Shown here piece after piece: positions 14,795-22,629 of a DNA stretch of 43,690 bases. Source of the stretch: a virus; the IMG/VR virus record IMGVR_UViG_3300008107_006662, positions 1 through 43,690 of that record. The stretch is one strand, 5' to 3'. The first letter of the stretch is position 1. Each line of letters begins with the position of its first letter. Below the pieces are notes generated by a model. It saw only the letters and a list, made by a program, of their open reading frames with translations, was not told where the DNA came from and did no database searches. The position numbers were made by a program, and so were the translations under genes.

Positions 14795-15274
14795 ATGAAA
14801 AATCAAATTCAAAGGGGATTCCCTACCCCATTCCATAGGGATGAGTTCTTAGCACCATTCGATACACTCTTTGACAGAATGTTATCAAATACATTTCCGG
14901 AGTTAGCAAAAGAAGTTGGTGTTGATGTTTTCCAAAAAGGTGCATATCCAAAATGTGATATCATCAACTTCGATGACAGAATCGAAATCATAGCAGAAAT
15001 TCCTGGTATTAGTAAAGAACAACTATCAATTGATGTTGATGGTGATGTTATTACTTTAAAAGGAGAAAAAGGTGGACAAACCGAAGTTACAGGTGGAGGT
15101 GAGTATCTAAGACGAGAACTAAAACGTTCATCATTTCAAAGAAGCTTTACAGCAGATTCTAAAATATTTAATTTAGATTCTATTAAAGCTAAATTTGGAG
15201 ATGGGATTTTAGAATTACAAATTCCAAAAAGAGAAAAGGAACAACCTAAAAAAAGGACAATTACAATAGGTTAA
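14795..15274 (+). CDS. Small heat-shock protein, HSP20 family
   Basis: A 159-residue small heat-shock protein with an N-terminal arm (PTPFHRDEFLAPFDTLFDRM) and an alpha-crystallin domain from about residue 48 (KCDIINFDDRIEIIAEIPGI ... ITLKGEKG ... SFQRSFTADSKIF ... GILELQIPKRE). It ends with KKRTITIG, containing the I-x-I anchor used in oligomer assembly. HSP20 genes are frequent in T4-like phages, where they are presumed to hold unfolded proteins during virion assembly. The leader is structured (see 14722-14767), and a terminator follows. Confidence 0.95.
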   Translation: MKNQIQRGFPTPFHRDEFLAPFDTLFDRMLSNTFPELAKEVGVDVFQKGAYPKCDIINFDDRIEIIAEIPGISKEQLSIDVDGDVITLKGEKGGQTEVTGGGEYLRRELKRSSFQRSFTADSKIFNLDSIKAKFGDGILELQIPKREKEQPKKRTITIG

Positions 15275-15290
15275 TTGGATAATACAGAAT

Positions 15291-15320
15291 GGGGTGGGTA
15301 TCAAAATCCCACCCTTTTCT
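15291..15320 (+). terminator. Terminator after the HSP20 gene
   Basis: GGGTGGG (15292-15298) pairs with CCCACCC (15308-15314) around a 9-base loop, followed by TTTTCTTTTTT. It makes an ATG at 15289 an unlikely start for the next gene. Confidence 0.85.
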
Positions 15321-15329
15321 TTTTTTAAT

Positions 15330-15338
15330 ATATTTATA
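15330..15338 (+). promoter_or_regulatory. ATATTTATA motif, candidate late promoter
   Basis: The nonamer lies directly after a terminator and 22 bases before the ATG at 15361, the same spacing as at 24214, 33113 and 38919. Confidence 0.55.
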
Positions 15339-15360
15339 TATTGAACATAAACAAAAAATT

Positions 15361-15540
15361 ATGAAACCAGAATACAAAATTAGAGCTCAAGAAAACTTAG
15401 AAGCAATTACTAAGAGAGCAACTATGATTAGTGAAATGTTAGAAGGAAAAAGACCAGCAAATCCAGCTGAGGCTATTAAGCTATCTAAAGAGATTGAAAG
15501 ATTGGTAGAATTAACAACAAACATTGTAGATTTATCTTAA
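15361..15540 (+). CDS. Small helical protein (59 aa)
   Basis: MKPEYKIRAQENLEAITKRA begins a wholly helical, coiled-coil-like protein ending in VELTTNIVDLS. The start at 15361 is chosen because an in-frame ATG at 15289 lies inside the preceding terminator and would encode a non-homogeneous extension. It is one base away from the next gene, the large membrane protein, and probably forms a two-gene late operon with it. No family is recognised. Confidence 0.75.
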   Translation: MKPEYKIRAQENLEAITKRATMISEMLEGKRPANPAEAIKLSKEIERLVELTTNIVDLS

Positions 15541-15541
15541 A

Positions 15542-16840
15542 ATGAATTGGTTAAGAGTATTAGTTGGATTTTCGGCAATCCTTGTTGCTGGATGTGCGGC
15601 GTACTTTTCCGTAACCGGATTGGGTGTACTATTTGCTGGAGCATCTGCTTCGGTAATGGTAATGGCTGGTTCATTAGAATTGGCTAAATTAGTAGCAGCA
15701 ACTTATCTAAAGCAAGAGTGGGATAACCTTAAAGGATTTAACAAATGGTATTTAACAATATCAGTTGGAACTTTAATGCTTATCACATCAGCAGGTATAT
15801 TTGGATATCTATCTAATGCATTCCAACAACAAAACTTAGAACTACAAAAAGTTGAAAGAGATATAGCAGTATATCAAACCCAAATTACTAAAAATGATGC
15901 GGAGATAGCTCGATATACAACTCAATTAACTAACCAACAAAATATTCGTAACTCACAGGAGGCTAACTTATCCAAACAAATTGATAAGGATAAATCCACT
16001 TCAAGAGTTTCACAAATGATTAGAACTGCTGATAAAGAAATAGCATCAGTATCTAAACGTATTGATGAATTGACAATACAAAACAATGTAGCATTAGATT
16101 CAATTAATAATATTAAAAATAACAACATTGAATTAGAAAGAGAAGTGGGTGGATTCAGATTCGTAGCTGAAGCATTTAATGTCCCACTTAATGATGTTGT
16201 AAAATTCTTTATCCTTATAATCGTATTAGTATTTGACCCATTAGCAGTAGCATTGATTATTGCATTTAATGGATTAATAATGAGACGTAAAGAAGAAGAT
16301 GGTATAGATGTTATTATAGATGATGGTGGTATTTCGGATATCCTTAAAAAAGAAAAGGAATACGAAGTGTATGGCGATAAAGAAAAACAAAGAGAAGCTA
16401 TTATAGAAATGATGAAAGGTGATGAGGAATTGGGATTATATGATGAACCAAACGAAGCATTAGTAGAAGCGGCTCAACAATATGAAGCCGAAAAAAAAAA
16501 CGAAATTGATTCCACTCCAACGAATGTGGCAGAAAATCAAATAGATGAAGAACTGTTTGAGCTAAAGCAAGATGTATCACGCAGACCTATTGATTTAGAT
16601 GGTGATGGTGCTATTGATGGCTGGGATACTGATGGTGATGGGTTAATTGATGAAATAGCACCGAATTCATCAAATAGAAAGCTATACGCTAAAAACACTA
16701 AACCATACTACGCTAACCAAGAATTTAATTGGAGTGACCGTAGTAAGTGGATAAATGACCAAAATGCAGTAAATTACTGGTTTACCCACATAAGAAAGAA
16801 CGAAAGATACCCTACGGATTTCGAATCAAAAACATATTAA
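15542..16840 (+). CDS. Multi-span membrane protein with coiled coil and calcium-loop repeats (432 aa)
   Basis: Three N-terminal membrane segments (about residues 4-24, 28-55 and 72-92) are followed by a coiled coil (about 95-200), one more hydrophobic segment (FFILIIVLVFDPLAVALII, about 222-248), and a long acidic soluble tail. In the tail, residues 351-372 contain two Asp-rich loops (DLDGDGAIDGWDTDGDGLID) like thrombospondin-3/EF-hand calcium sites. The N-terminal part resembles a membrane protein seen in several large environmental phages. It is not exported by signal peptide. The same type of loop appears in the protein at 27459. A role at the membrane during assembly or lysis is possible. 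Confidence 0.78.
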   Translation: MNWLRVLVGFSAILVAGCAAYFSVTGLGVLFAGASASVMVMAGSLELAKLVAATYLKQEWDNLKGFNKWYLTISVGTLMLITSAGIFGYLSNAFQQQNLELQKVERDIAVYQTQITKNDAEIARYTTQLTNQQNIRNSQEANLSKQIDKDKSTSRVSQMIRTADKEIASVSKRIDELTIQNNVALDSINNIKNNNIELEREVGGFRFVAEAFNVPLNDVVKFFILIIVLVFDPLAVALIIAFNGLIMRRKEEDGIDVIIDDGGISDILKKEKEYEVYGDKEKQREAIIEMMKGDEELGLYDEPNEALVEAAQQYEAEKKNEIDSTPTNVAENQIDEELFELKQDVSRRPIDLDGDGAIDGWDTDGDGLIDEIAPNSSNRKLYAKNTKPYYANQEFNWSDRSKWINDQNAVNYWFTHIRKNERYPTDFESKTY

Positions 16841-16846
16841 GAAATA

Positions 16847-16878
16847 TTTGGAAATTACCAAATAATTTCGTATATTTG
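16847..16878 (+). promoter_or_regulatory. Bacteroidota-type promoter for the UvdE gene
   Basis: TTTGGAAA (from 16847) and TATATTTG (16871-16878), preceded by TCG, are separated by 20 bases; the ATG at 16902 follows a short leader. Confidence 0.87.
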
Positions 16879-16901
16879 TGTATTACTAATCGTAAAAGTT
16901 T

Positions 16902-17864
16902 ATGAATTTAGGATACGCATGTATTAATATGAGTATGGGTAAGAAAGTTACCACTAACCGAGCTATGGTTAAACGTACATTTGAATCTAAGGGTTTAGAT
17001 TACGTTTCTGAACTTGCATTACTCAACGCAAAAGATATTATTAGGATTTTGGAATGGAATAGATTAAATGGAATCTATTTTTTCCGATTATCATCTGCAT
17101 TAATTCCTTGGGGTGACCATTTAGATTTAACACAACTAAAGGATTATACTGAAATTAAAAGAGAGTTAAAGAAAGCAGGTGATTTTGCTAAGTTTTGGAA
17201 TATGCGTATTACTTCACATCCTGGTCCATTTGTTGTACTCACATCACCAAATGAAAAAGTTGTTACAAACGCTATAGCAGATTTAGAATTACATGCTAAA
17301 GTATTTGATATGATGGGATTATCTAAAACCCCATTTAACAAAATCAATATTCATTGTAATGGTGTTTATGGAGATAAACAATCAGCTATGGATAGATTTT
17401 GTGAAAACTTCAAAAAACTATCACCTTCAGTTCGTAAAAGATTAACTATTGAAAACGATGATAAGGCTAGTATGTATTCAGTTAAAGACCTTATGTATAT
17501 TCATAAACAAATTGGTATCCCAATTGTTTTCGATTATCATCACCACAAATTTTGCACCGGTGAATTAACCGAAAAAGAGGCTTTAGAATTAGCAATTTCA
17601 ACTTGGCCAGCTGATATAACACCTATTGTTCATTATTCAGAATCCAAATCATTACATGAAAATAATAGCAAGCTAAAACCACAAGCACATTCAGATTATA
17701 TTGATTCATTACCTAACACATATGGGCATGATGTAGATATTATGGTTGAAGCAAAAGCAAAAGAATTAGCAATATTACCTTTTGTTGGTAGAGATGCTAT
17801 ATGTGAATATAGTGGATTATTAAATGTAAATAACTATAAAAAGTATGAAACATCAGCTATATAA
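16902..17864 (+). CDS. UV-damage endonuclease (UvdE/UvsE family)
   Basis: The 320-residue protein shows the TIM-barrel motifs of UV-damage endonuclease: an MNLGYACINMS start, YFFRLSSALIPWGDH, ITSHPGPFVVL, INIHCNGVYGDK, RLTIENDDK, IPIVFDYHHHKFC and PIVHYSES, which carry the metal-binding His, Glu and Asp residues. It nicks DNA 5' to UV photoproducts and other lesions, starting excision repair without UvrABC. Phages use this or T4 DenV-type enzymes for lesion repair. The 3' end overlaps the next gene by 20 bases, suggesting coupling. Confidence 0.92.
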   Translation: MNLGYACINMSMGKKVTTNRAMVKRTFESKGLDYVSELALLNAKDIIRILEWNRLNGIYFFRLSSALIPWGDHLDLTQLKDYTEIKRELKKAGDFAKFWNMRITSHPGPFVVLTSPNEKVVTNAIADLELHAKVFDMMGLSKTPFNKINIHCNGVYGDKQSAMDRFCENFKKLSPSVRKRLTIENDDKASMYSVKDLMYIHKQIGIPIVFDYHHHKFCTGELTEKEALELAISTWPADITPIVHYSESKSLHENNSKLKPQAHSDYIDSLPNTYGHDVDIMVEAKAKELAILPFVGRDAICEYSGLLNVNNYKKYETSAI

Positions 17865-18459
17865 TTTATTTGCAACACCAGTTATGAAATTCGCATCCGA
17901 AGAAATTATATCGGATGAATTAGTAAAATCAATTACTTTTTACAAAAACGATTCTTATAATAATTTTGGTAATAAAACAACAAATGATTCTTTTATATTA
18001 GATAAACAAGAGTTTAAAAATTTAAAACAATTTATAGATAAATGTTTATATGATTATGTTGAAATAATTTATGGCTCAAATCCATACATTACTAAATTAA
18101 AAGTAACTCAATCTTGGTTAAATTATACAAATAAAAACGAATATCATCATACTCACAACCACCCAAACAGTTTAGTTTCCGGTGTGTTTTATTTTAATGC
18201 TGATGAACAATATGATGAGATAGCATTTTTTAATCCAAAGTATAATCAAATAGAATTACCAATTATAAAATATACTGATTATAATGTAATTGAGTGTGCA
18301 TTGAAAATAAAAACTGGAGATTTAGTATTATTTCCATCATCATTACAACATGCAGTTCCAACGAAAGTTGGAGATAATGAAAGAATAAGTTTAGCATTTA
18401 ATACGTTTGTTAGTGGAGAATTGGGAAAGGCAGAACATTTAAATTATTTAAAACTATAA
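17845..18459 (+). CDS. 2-oxoglutarate/Fe(II)-dependent oxygenase-like protein
   Basis: The 204-residue protein follows the phage 2OG-Fe(II) oxygenase pattern (PF13759-like): an LFATPVMKF start, a first metal motif around EYHHTHNHPNSLVSG (His101-His106 cluster), and distal FPSSLQHAVPTKVGDNERIS, with His169 as likely third ligand and Arg180 as likely 2-oxoglutarate contact. Such enzymes are abundant in T4-like cyanophages; their substrates are mostly unknown, with proposals from nucleobase to protein hydroxylation. It overlaps the UvdE gene by 20 bases, so a link with DNA repair or modification is possible. Confidence 0.87.
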   Translation: MKHQLYNLFATPVMKFASEEIISDELVKSITFYKNDSYNNFGNKTTNDSFILDKQEFKNLKQFIDKCLYDYVEIIYGSNPYITKLKVTQSWLNYTNKNEYHHTHNHPNSLVSGVFYFNADEQYDEIAFFNPKYNQIELPIIKYTDYNVIECALKIKTGDLVLFPSSLQHAVPTKVGDNERISLAFNTFVSGELGKAEHLNYLKL

Positions 18460-18463
18460 AGGA

Positions 18464-18775
18464 TTGATAACATACGCAGCCATATTAACATTTCAAATAT
18501 TATTTAATGTATTTAAAACAATGGAAATTAAATACACATATGAAAATAAATTAAATAGTCTACTGATTAATTCAGTATGGATTAATTTAGTATCATTGGC
18601 TGGTATGTATTTTTCACTACAACCACTACTATTTGAAAAAGATTTTTTAGTATTACCATTTTATATTGGTGGAAGTGTTTTGGGTAAGTGGATAGCAATG
18701 ACAAAGATGGATAATATTGAATTTAAAATATTTTCGTTCTTTACAAAAAAAACTGAAAAAATAAAAAAGAAATGA
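18464..18775 (+). CDS. Small membrane protein (up to 103 aa)
   Basis: With a TTG start at 18464 the protein has three hydrophobic stretches (ITYAAILTFQILFNVF; LLINSVWINLVSLAGMYF; VLPFYIGGSVLGKWIAM) and a lysine-rich cytoplasmic tail. Starting at the ATG at 18521 would remove the first span. The TTG start is preferred because it follows the upstream stop by four bases. The next gene overlaps the stop (ATGA). A similar arrangement of a short multi-span protein next to ThyA-region genes is seen in large phages; the function is unknown. Confidence 0.7.
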   Translation: MITYAAILTFQILFNVFKTMEIKYTYENKLNSLLINSVWINLVSLAGMYFSLQPLLFEKDFLVLPFYIGGSVLGKWIAMTKMDNIEFKIFSFFTKKTEKIKKK

Positions 18776-19008
18776 AAGCAATTTTAGAATTTGATTTTGA
18801 TAAAGAAGATAGTGATGACCGTATTCAATTTCAAGACGCTGTTGATGGTACTAAGTGGAAACTTGCTATGTGGGAATTAGACCAATGGTTAAGAGCACAA
18901 ATAAAATATGCACCGGATACTATGAGTGATGATACACATAAAACTCTACAAGAATGTAGAGATAAATTACATTATATACTAAGCGATAATAATTTAAATT
19001 TAGATTAA
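18772..19008 (+). CDS. Small acidic conserved phage protein (78 aa)
   Basis: MKAILEFDFDKEDSDDRIQF starts a mainly acidic protein with a central helix (KWKLAMWELDQWLRAQIKYA) and a second helix (TLQECRDKLHYILSDNNL). This type of small protein recurs beside thymidylate synthase or nucleotide genes in phages of many hosts; the function is not established. It is coupled by overlap to the membrane protein before it and lies one base from the ThyA gene. Confidence 0.8.
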   Translation: MKAILEFDFDKEDSDDRIQFQDAVDGTKWKLAMWELDQWLRAQIKYAPDTMSDDTHKTLQECRDKLHYILSDNNLNLD

Positions 19009-19009
19009 T

Positions 19010-19966
19010 ATGAATAATATAGATAGAAAATATCAACAATTACTTAGTGATATCATAGAATTTGGTGTAGAAAAAAAAGATAGAACTGGGACAGGTACTA
19101 TATCTGAATTCGGACATCAAATCAGACATAAAATGAGTGAAGGGTTTCCATTACTTACAACCAAAAAGATGGCATTCAAAACAATCGTAACCGAATTGTT
19201 GTGGTTTCTTCGTGGTGATACCAATATCAAGTATTTGGTTGAGAATGGATGTCATATTTGGGATGGTGATGCTTATAAAAACTATCAAACAGACTGGTTA
19301 AAAGAAAACCCACCATTCTCTGGACCATATGATAATGTTTGTTTAACAAAAGAAGAATTTATTAACGAAATCAAAACTAATAATGAATTTGCAAAAGTGT
19401 GGGGTGAATTAGGACCAATCTACGGTAAACAATGGAGGAAGTGGTCACCTGAAGCGGGTGAGGTTAACAAAGGTGGTGTGGACCAAATCCAAAACCTTAT
19501 CAACGAGTTAAAAACAAATCCAGACTCACGAAGGTTGATGGTGTCTGCTTGGAACGTAGGAGAATTAAATCAAATGGTACTTCCACCTTGTCATTATGGA
19601 TTTCAATGTTATGTGAGAGATGGTAAGTATCTTTCTTTAATGTGGAATCAACGAAGTGTAGATACATTTTTAGGTTTACCATTCAACATTGCTTCTTATG
19701 GTTTACTACTTGAAATCATAGCTAAAGAAGTTAATATGATACCTGATGAGTTAATTGGTAATTTGGGTGATGTTCATTTATATTCAAATCATATTGAACA
19801 AGCAAAAGAACAAATAACTCGAGTTCCGTATGAGTTACCTACAATTAAGATAGAAGATGACGTAGTATGGGCAGAATATGATTGCTTACCATCATACTCA
19901 ATTAAGGATTTTACCTTAGAAAATTACCAATCGCATCCAGCAATTAAAGCACCTTTAAGTAATTAA
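19010..19966 (+). CDS. thyA: Thymidylate synthase (ThyA)
   Basis: A 318-residue folate-dependent thymidylate synthase: the substrate loop GVEKKDRTGTGTISEFGHQI, ELLWFLRGDTNI, the catalytic LPPCHYGFQCYV with Cys194, the phosphate-binding RRLMVSAWNV and the C-terminal GDVHLYSNHIEQA are all present. It methylates dUMP (supplied by the dCMP deaminase at 9788) to dTMP. It is somewhat longer than the E. coli enzyme (264), with an insertion around residues 88-140, as in many phage and Bacteroidota enzymes. It starts one base after the previous stop. Confidence 0.97.
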   Translation: MNNIDRKYQQLLSDIIEFGVEKKDRTGTGTISEFGHQIRHKMSEGFPLLTTKKMAFKTIVTELLWFLRGDTNIKYLVENGCHIWDGDAYKNYQTDWLKENPPFSGPYDNVCLTKEEFINEIKTNNEFAKVWGELGPIYGKQWRKWSPEAGEVNKGGVDQIQNLINELKTNPDSRRLMVSAWNVGELNQMVLPPCHYGFQCYVRDGKYLSLMWNQRSVDTFLGLPFNIASYGLLLEIIAKEVNMIPDELIGNLGDVHLYSNHIEQAKEQITRVPYELPTIKIEDDVVWAEYDCLPSYSIKDFTLENYQSHPAIKAPLSN

Positions 19967-19968
19967 TT

Positions 19969-20358
19969 ATGGCAAACTTTGATGTAAAAATAAAATCCCC
20001 GAAAAGAGTAGAAAAGAAATGGGGATATGAATTGTGGATTCATAATGATTCTCAGTATTGTGGAAAGTTGTTAGTATTCAATAATAGTGGTGATAAGTTC
20101 TCAATGCATTATCATATGTTAAAAAACGAAACTTGGTATGTGCAAGAGGGAGCATTTCAGTTTGATTGGATTGATACCGAATCTTCTGAAAGATGTTACA
20201 CTCAATTACAAAAAGGAGATGTTGTTTACATAGAAAAAGGATTACCACATCAATTAATTGCACTTACTGATAATGCTACTGTATTTGAAGTTAGTACTGA
20301 ACACTTTGATGAAGATAGTTATAGAATTTATAGAAACGGACCAAAAGATTTAGAATGA
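19969..20358 (+). CDS. Cupin-fold protein (mannose-6-phosphate isomerase type II-like)
   Basis: A 129-residue single-domain cupin. It has the KKWGYELWIHND start seen in the cupin half of type II phosphomannose isomerases, HYHMLKNETWYVQEG (metal-ligand His-x-His with Glu) and GDVVYIEKGLPHQLIAL (second metal motif with His). Its catalytic role is uncertain because single cupins of this type may isomerise or epimerise sugars or only bind them. In a phage it could act in the modification of host sugar nucleotides or surface polysaccharide. The stop overlaps the next ATG. Confidence 0.85.
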   Translation: MANFDVKIKSPKRVEKKWGYELWIHNDSQYCGKLLVFNNSGDKFSMHYHMLKNETWYVQEGAFQFDWIDTESSERCYTQLQKGDVVYIEKGLPHQLIALTDNATVFEVSTEHFDEDSYRIYRNGPKDLE

Positions 20359-21590
20359 CATACATTAATAAACACTTACCAAAATACGAAGATTTAAAAA
20401 AAGAATTAGAATCAAATCCTGATAATCTAAGATATTATACAAAATACGAAGGGTTCATTGGTGATTCGGATTCTATTGCTTATATAAACTTTAAAATTAA
20501 CAAACTAACAAAGAAAAAACAAATGAAAACATTTTTAACATATGATGATATCCAACTTGTTCCAGCGTACTCTGAAATTGAAACAAGAAAAAGTATCAAA
20601 CTACAAACTTTAGTTACAAAACGATATGGATTAAACACTCCATTAGTAGCATCTCCAATGGATACTGTTTGTGGATTAGATATGGCGTACAAAATGATGC
20701 TAATGGGTGGTGTTGGTTGTATTCATAGATTTATGAGTATTGATGAACAATCTGAAATTATAAAGCATTTAAAATATAAAATTTACGGAGATGGATTTGG
20801 TGGACCATTTGAAGAGTGGGGAATTATGTATGATGATTGGCATTCTGAAATCAAACAAGTACCTATTATGGCTGCGGTTGGTGCTAATGGGGATTATTTA
20901 GAAAGAGCACAATCATTAATTGCAGCCGGTGCAAATATTATCTTAATTGATGTAGCACATGGTCATCATCAAAATGTAAAATTAGCAATCGAAAACATTA
21001 AAGCAATTAGTTCAGAAGTTGATGTAATTGCTGGAAATATAGCTACGGCAGAAGCAGCTATGGATTTACAAAGTTGGGGAGCTGATGGATTGAGAGTTGG
21101 AGTTGGTGGTGGTTCACTTTGTACTACTCGTATTAAAACTGGATTTGGTGTACCAAATGTAACTTGTTTAGAAGAAATTATTTCAGTATCAAAAGTACCA
21201 GTAATGGCAGATGGTGGAATTCGTACAAGTGGTGATATCTCCAAAGCATTAGCATTAGGGGCATCATCTGTTATGTTAGGTTCTTTATTAGCTGGAACTG
21301 ATGAAGCACCTGGTCAAATTATTCAAAAGCAAAATGGACTATATAAACGATACAGAGGAGCTGCATCTTTGGAAACAAAAGTAACTCACGGACAAGAAGC
21401 TAGAAACGTAGAAGGTGAATCTACAATTATTCCATATAAGGGTGGTGTAAAATATATCATCACCGAATTGTTAGATGGAGTACGTTCATCATTATCATAT
21501 GGTGGAGCAACATCATTAAAAGAATTCAATCCACATTATGTTATTGTAACAAATGCTGGTATCACCGAAGCAAAACCACACTTACTATAA
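20355..21590 (+). CDS. IMP dehydrogenase/GMP reductase-like enzyme with N-terminal extension
   Basis: From the internal Met at 20523 the protein is an IMP dehydrogenase/GMP reductase barrel without CBS domains: FLTYDDIQLVPAYSEI, LVASPMDTVCG, GANIILIDVAHGH, the catalytic loop GGGSLCTTRIKTGFG (Cys256 in the numbering from 20355), ADGGIRTSGDISKALALGA and MLGSLLAGTDEAPG. This enzyme class converts IMP to XMP, toward GMP, or GMP to IMP. The ORF starts at 20355 (ATGA overlap with the previous gene), adding a 56-residue extension (YTKYEGFIGDSDSIAYINFK in its centre) that looks like a separate small phage protein. Both starts are possible. Confidence 0.87.
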   Translation: MTYINKHLPKYEDLKKELESNPDNLRYYTKYEGFIGDSDSIAYINFKINKLTKKKQMKTFLTYDDIQLVPAYSEIETRKSIKLQTLVTKRYGLNTPLVASPMDTVCGLDMAYKMMLMGGVGCIHRFMSIDEQSEIIKHLKYKIYGDGFGGPFEEWGIMYDDWHSEIKQVPIMAAVGANGDYLERAQSLIAAGANIILIDVAHGHHQNVKLAIENIKAISSEVDVIAGNIATAEAAMDLQSWGADGLRVGVGGGSLCTTRIKTGFGVPNVTCLEEIISVSKVPVMADGGIRTSGDISKALALGASSVMLGSLLAGTDEAPGQIIQKQNGLYKRYRGAASLETKVTHGQEARNVEGESTIIPYKGGVKYIITELLDGVRSSLSYGGATSLKEFNPHYVIVTNAGITEAKPHLL

Positions 21591-21600
21591 AACAAAACTT

Positions 21601-22179
21601 ATGAAAGTTAAAAAAATAGAAAAATCAGAAATATCAGCAGATGATATTCAACTTTATAAAGATTCCATAAAAAAACTAAAAGGAGTTGTATTCACAGCAA
21701 ATGATGTGAATATGAATAAAAGAATTATAACAATTAGATTAGGAAATGTAGAAGATGAATTAACACTAGTTAATCCAATACCAACTACCATTTCGGAAAA
21801 ACCATTGGTTTATTTTGAAAAAGATTTTATAAAAAACAAAGTTAGAAAAACCATAAGATATCCGTATTTGGTAATTGATACTGATAATTTAGGTAGTGTT
21901 GAATTTAAAGCCGATAACCAAAATGGTGATTGGAAAAATGCAGATGAGTTTTTTACTGATGCTGGTTTGTTGGAATGTGTATTAGTTCAAAGAGCAATTG
22001 ATGCTATGGATGGTGTTGATATAACTCACCCAATACGAGCATATTCAGAAACTGTTGTTAAAGATAAAGAGCCTGGTAGAAATGATAAACTTATGTTACA
22101 AGGACCTGATGGTGATATGATTTTTGTTAAATATAAAAAAGCAGAATCGTATATTAAAATGGGATATAAAAAAGTATAA
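21601..22179 (+). CDS. Hypothetical protein (192 aa)
   Basis: MKVKKIEKSEISADDIQLYK starts a mixed alpha/beta protein with motifs VVFTANDVNMNKRIITIRLG, YPYLVIDTDNLGSVEFK and MLQGPDGDMIFVKYKKAESY. No family is recognised. The start at 21601 is chosen because an upstream in-frame ATG at 21553 lies within the preceding gene. It follows the IMPDH-like gene by ten bases, so the two are probably co-transcribed, but nothing links it to purine metabolism. Confidence 0.75.
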   Translation: MKVKKIEKSEISADDIQLYKDSIKKLKGVVFTANDVNMNKRIITIRLGNVEDELTLVNPIPTTISEKPLVYFEKDFIKNKVRKTIRYPYLVIDTDNLGSVEFKADNQNGDWKNADEFFTDAGLLECVLVQRAIDAMDGVDITHPIRAYSETVVKDKEPGRNDKLMLQGPDGDMIFVKYKKAESYIKMGYKKV

Positions 22180-22190
22180 ATTTTTGATAT

Positions 22191-22379
22191 ATGGCTAAGA
22201 TGATATTTAATATAGATAAGACAGATTATAGAGAAGCATTCAATATAGAGTTATCTGTTCCTGATGATATGAACATTTTTGAGTTCAAAACAGTTTGTAC
22301 TCCGGTTCTTTACAAACAATTTAATTATGCAAAGTATATTAGAAATGAATTTGCTATCTCAGCAAGAAGAATTAATTAA
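22191..22379 (+). CDS. Hypothetical protein (62 aa)
   Basis: MAKMIFNIDKTDYREAFNIE is followed by a strand-helix pattern ending in NYAKYIRNEFAISARRIN. The next gene begins inside its last 35 bases in another frame. The function is unknown; the spacing (11 bases after the previous stop) fits an operon member. Confidence 0.6.
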   Translation: MAKMIFNIDKTDYREAFNIELSVPDDMNIFEFKTVCTPVLYKQFNYAKYIRNEFAISARRIN

Positions 22380-22575
22380 ACTACAAATACTATTACATGC
22401 ATTAGTAGATGAATTAGTTGAGACAGACGTAATTTCAGCAGAATCTTTGGATTCCAGATTGAAAGAAAAAGTTGATTTGGTAAATAAAATAATAGAAAAA
22501 CAAAAAGAAAAATTACATTTAAATGATGATATTGCTTTAAGTAATATTTTCAATGCTCCTATGGGAGAGGCTTAA
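22345..22575 (+). CDS. Small helical protein (76 aa)
   Basis: MNLLSQQEELIKLQILLHAL starts a protein that is almost wholly helical (VDLVNKIIEKQKEKLHLNDD), ending NIFNAPMGEA. It overlaps the previous gene by 35 bases. The ATG at 22345 is preferred over an earlier in-frame start (22279) because the earlier part would lie entirely inside the previous gene. The promoter for the next unit begins right after its stop. Confidence 0.65.
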   Translation: MNLLSQQEELIKLQILLHALVDELVETDVISAESLDSRLKEKVDLVNKIIEKQKEKLHLNDDIALSNIFNAPMGEA

Positions 22576-22576
22576 A

Positions 22577-22608
22577 TTTGGAAATGTGAAAAAAATATCG
22601 TATATTTG
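22577..22608 (+). promoter_or_regulatory. Bacteroidota-type promoter for the murein hydrolase gene
   Basis: TTTGGAAA (22577) and TATATTTG (22601-22608), preceded by TCG, are separated by 20 bases. The predicted transcription start falls after the ATG at 22606, so the start at 22630 is used. Confidence 0.87.
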
Positions 22609-22629
22609 TATAATATACTTTTAAAAAAT

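Noticed and set aside
15289-15360. N-terminal extension of the 59-aa protein starting at 15289
   Set aside because: The extension overlaps the HSP20 terminator and the ATATTTATA motif and has no coding character; the ATG at 15361 is preferred.
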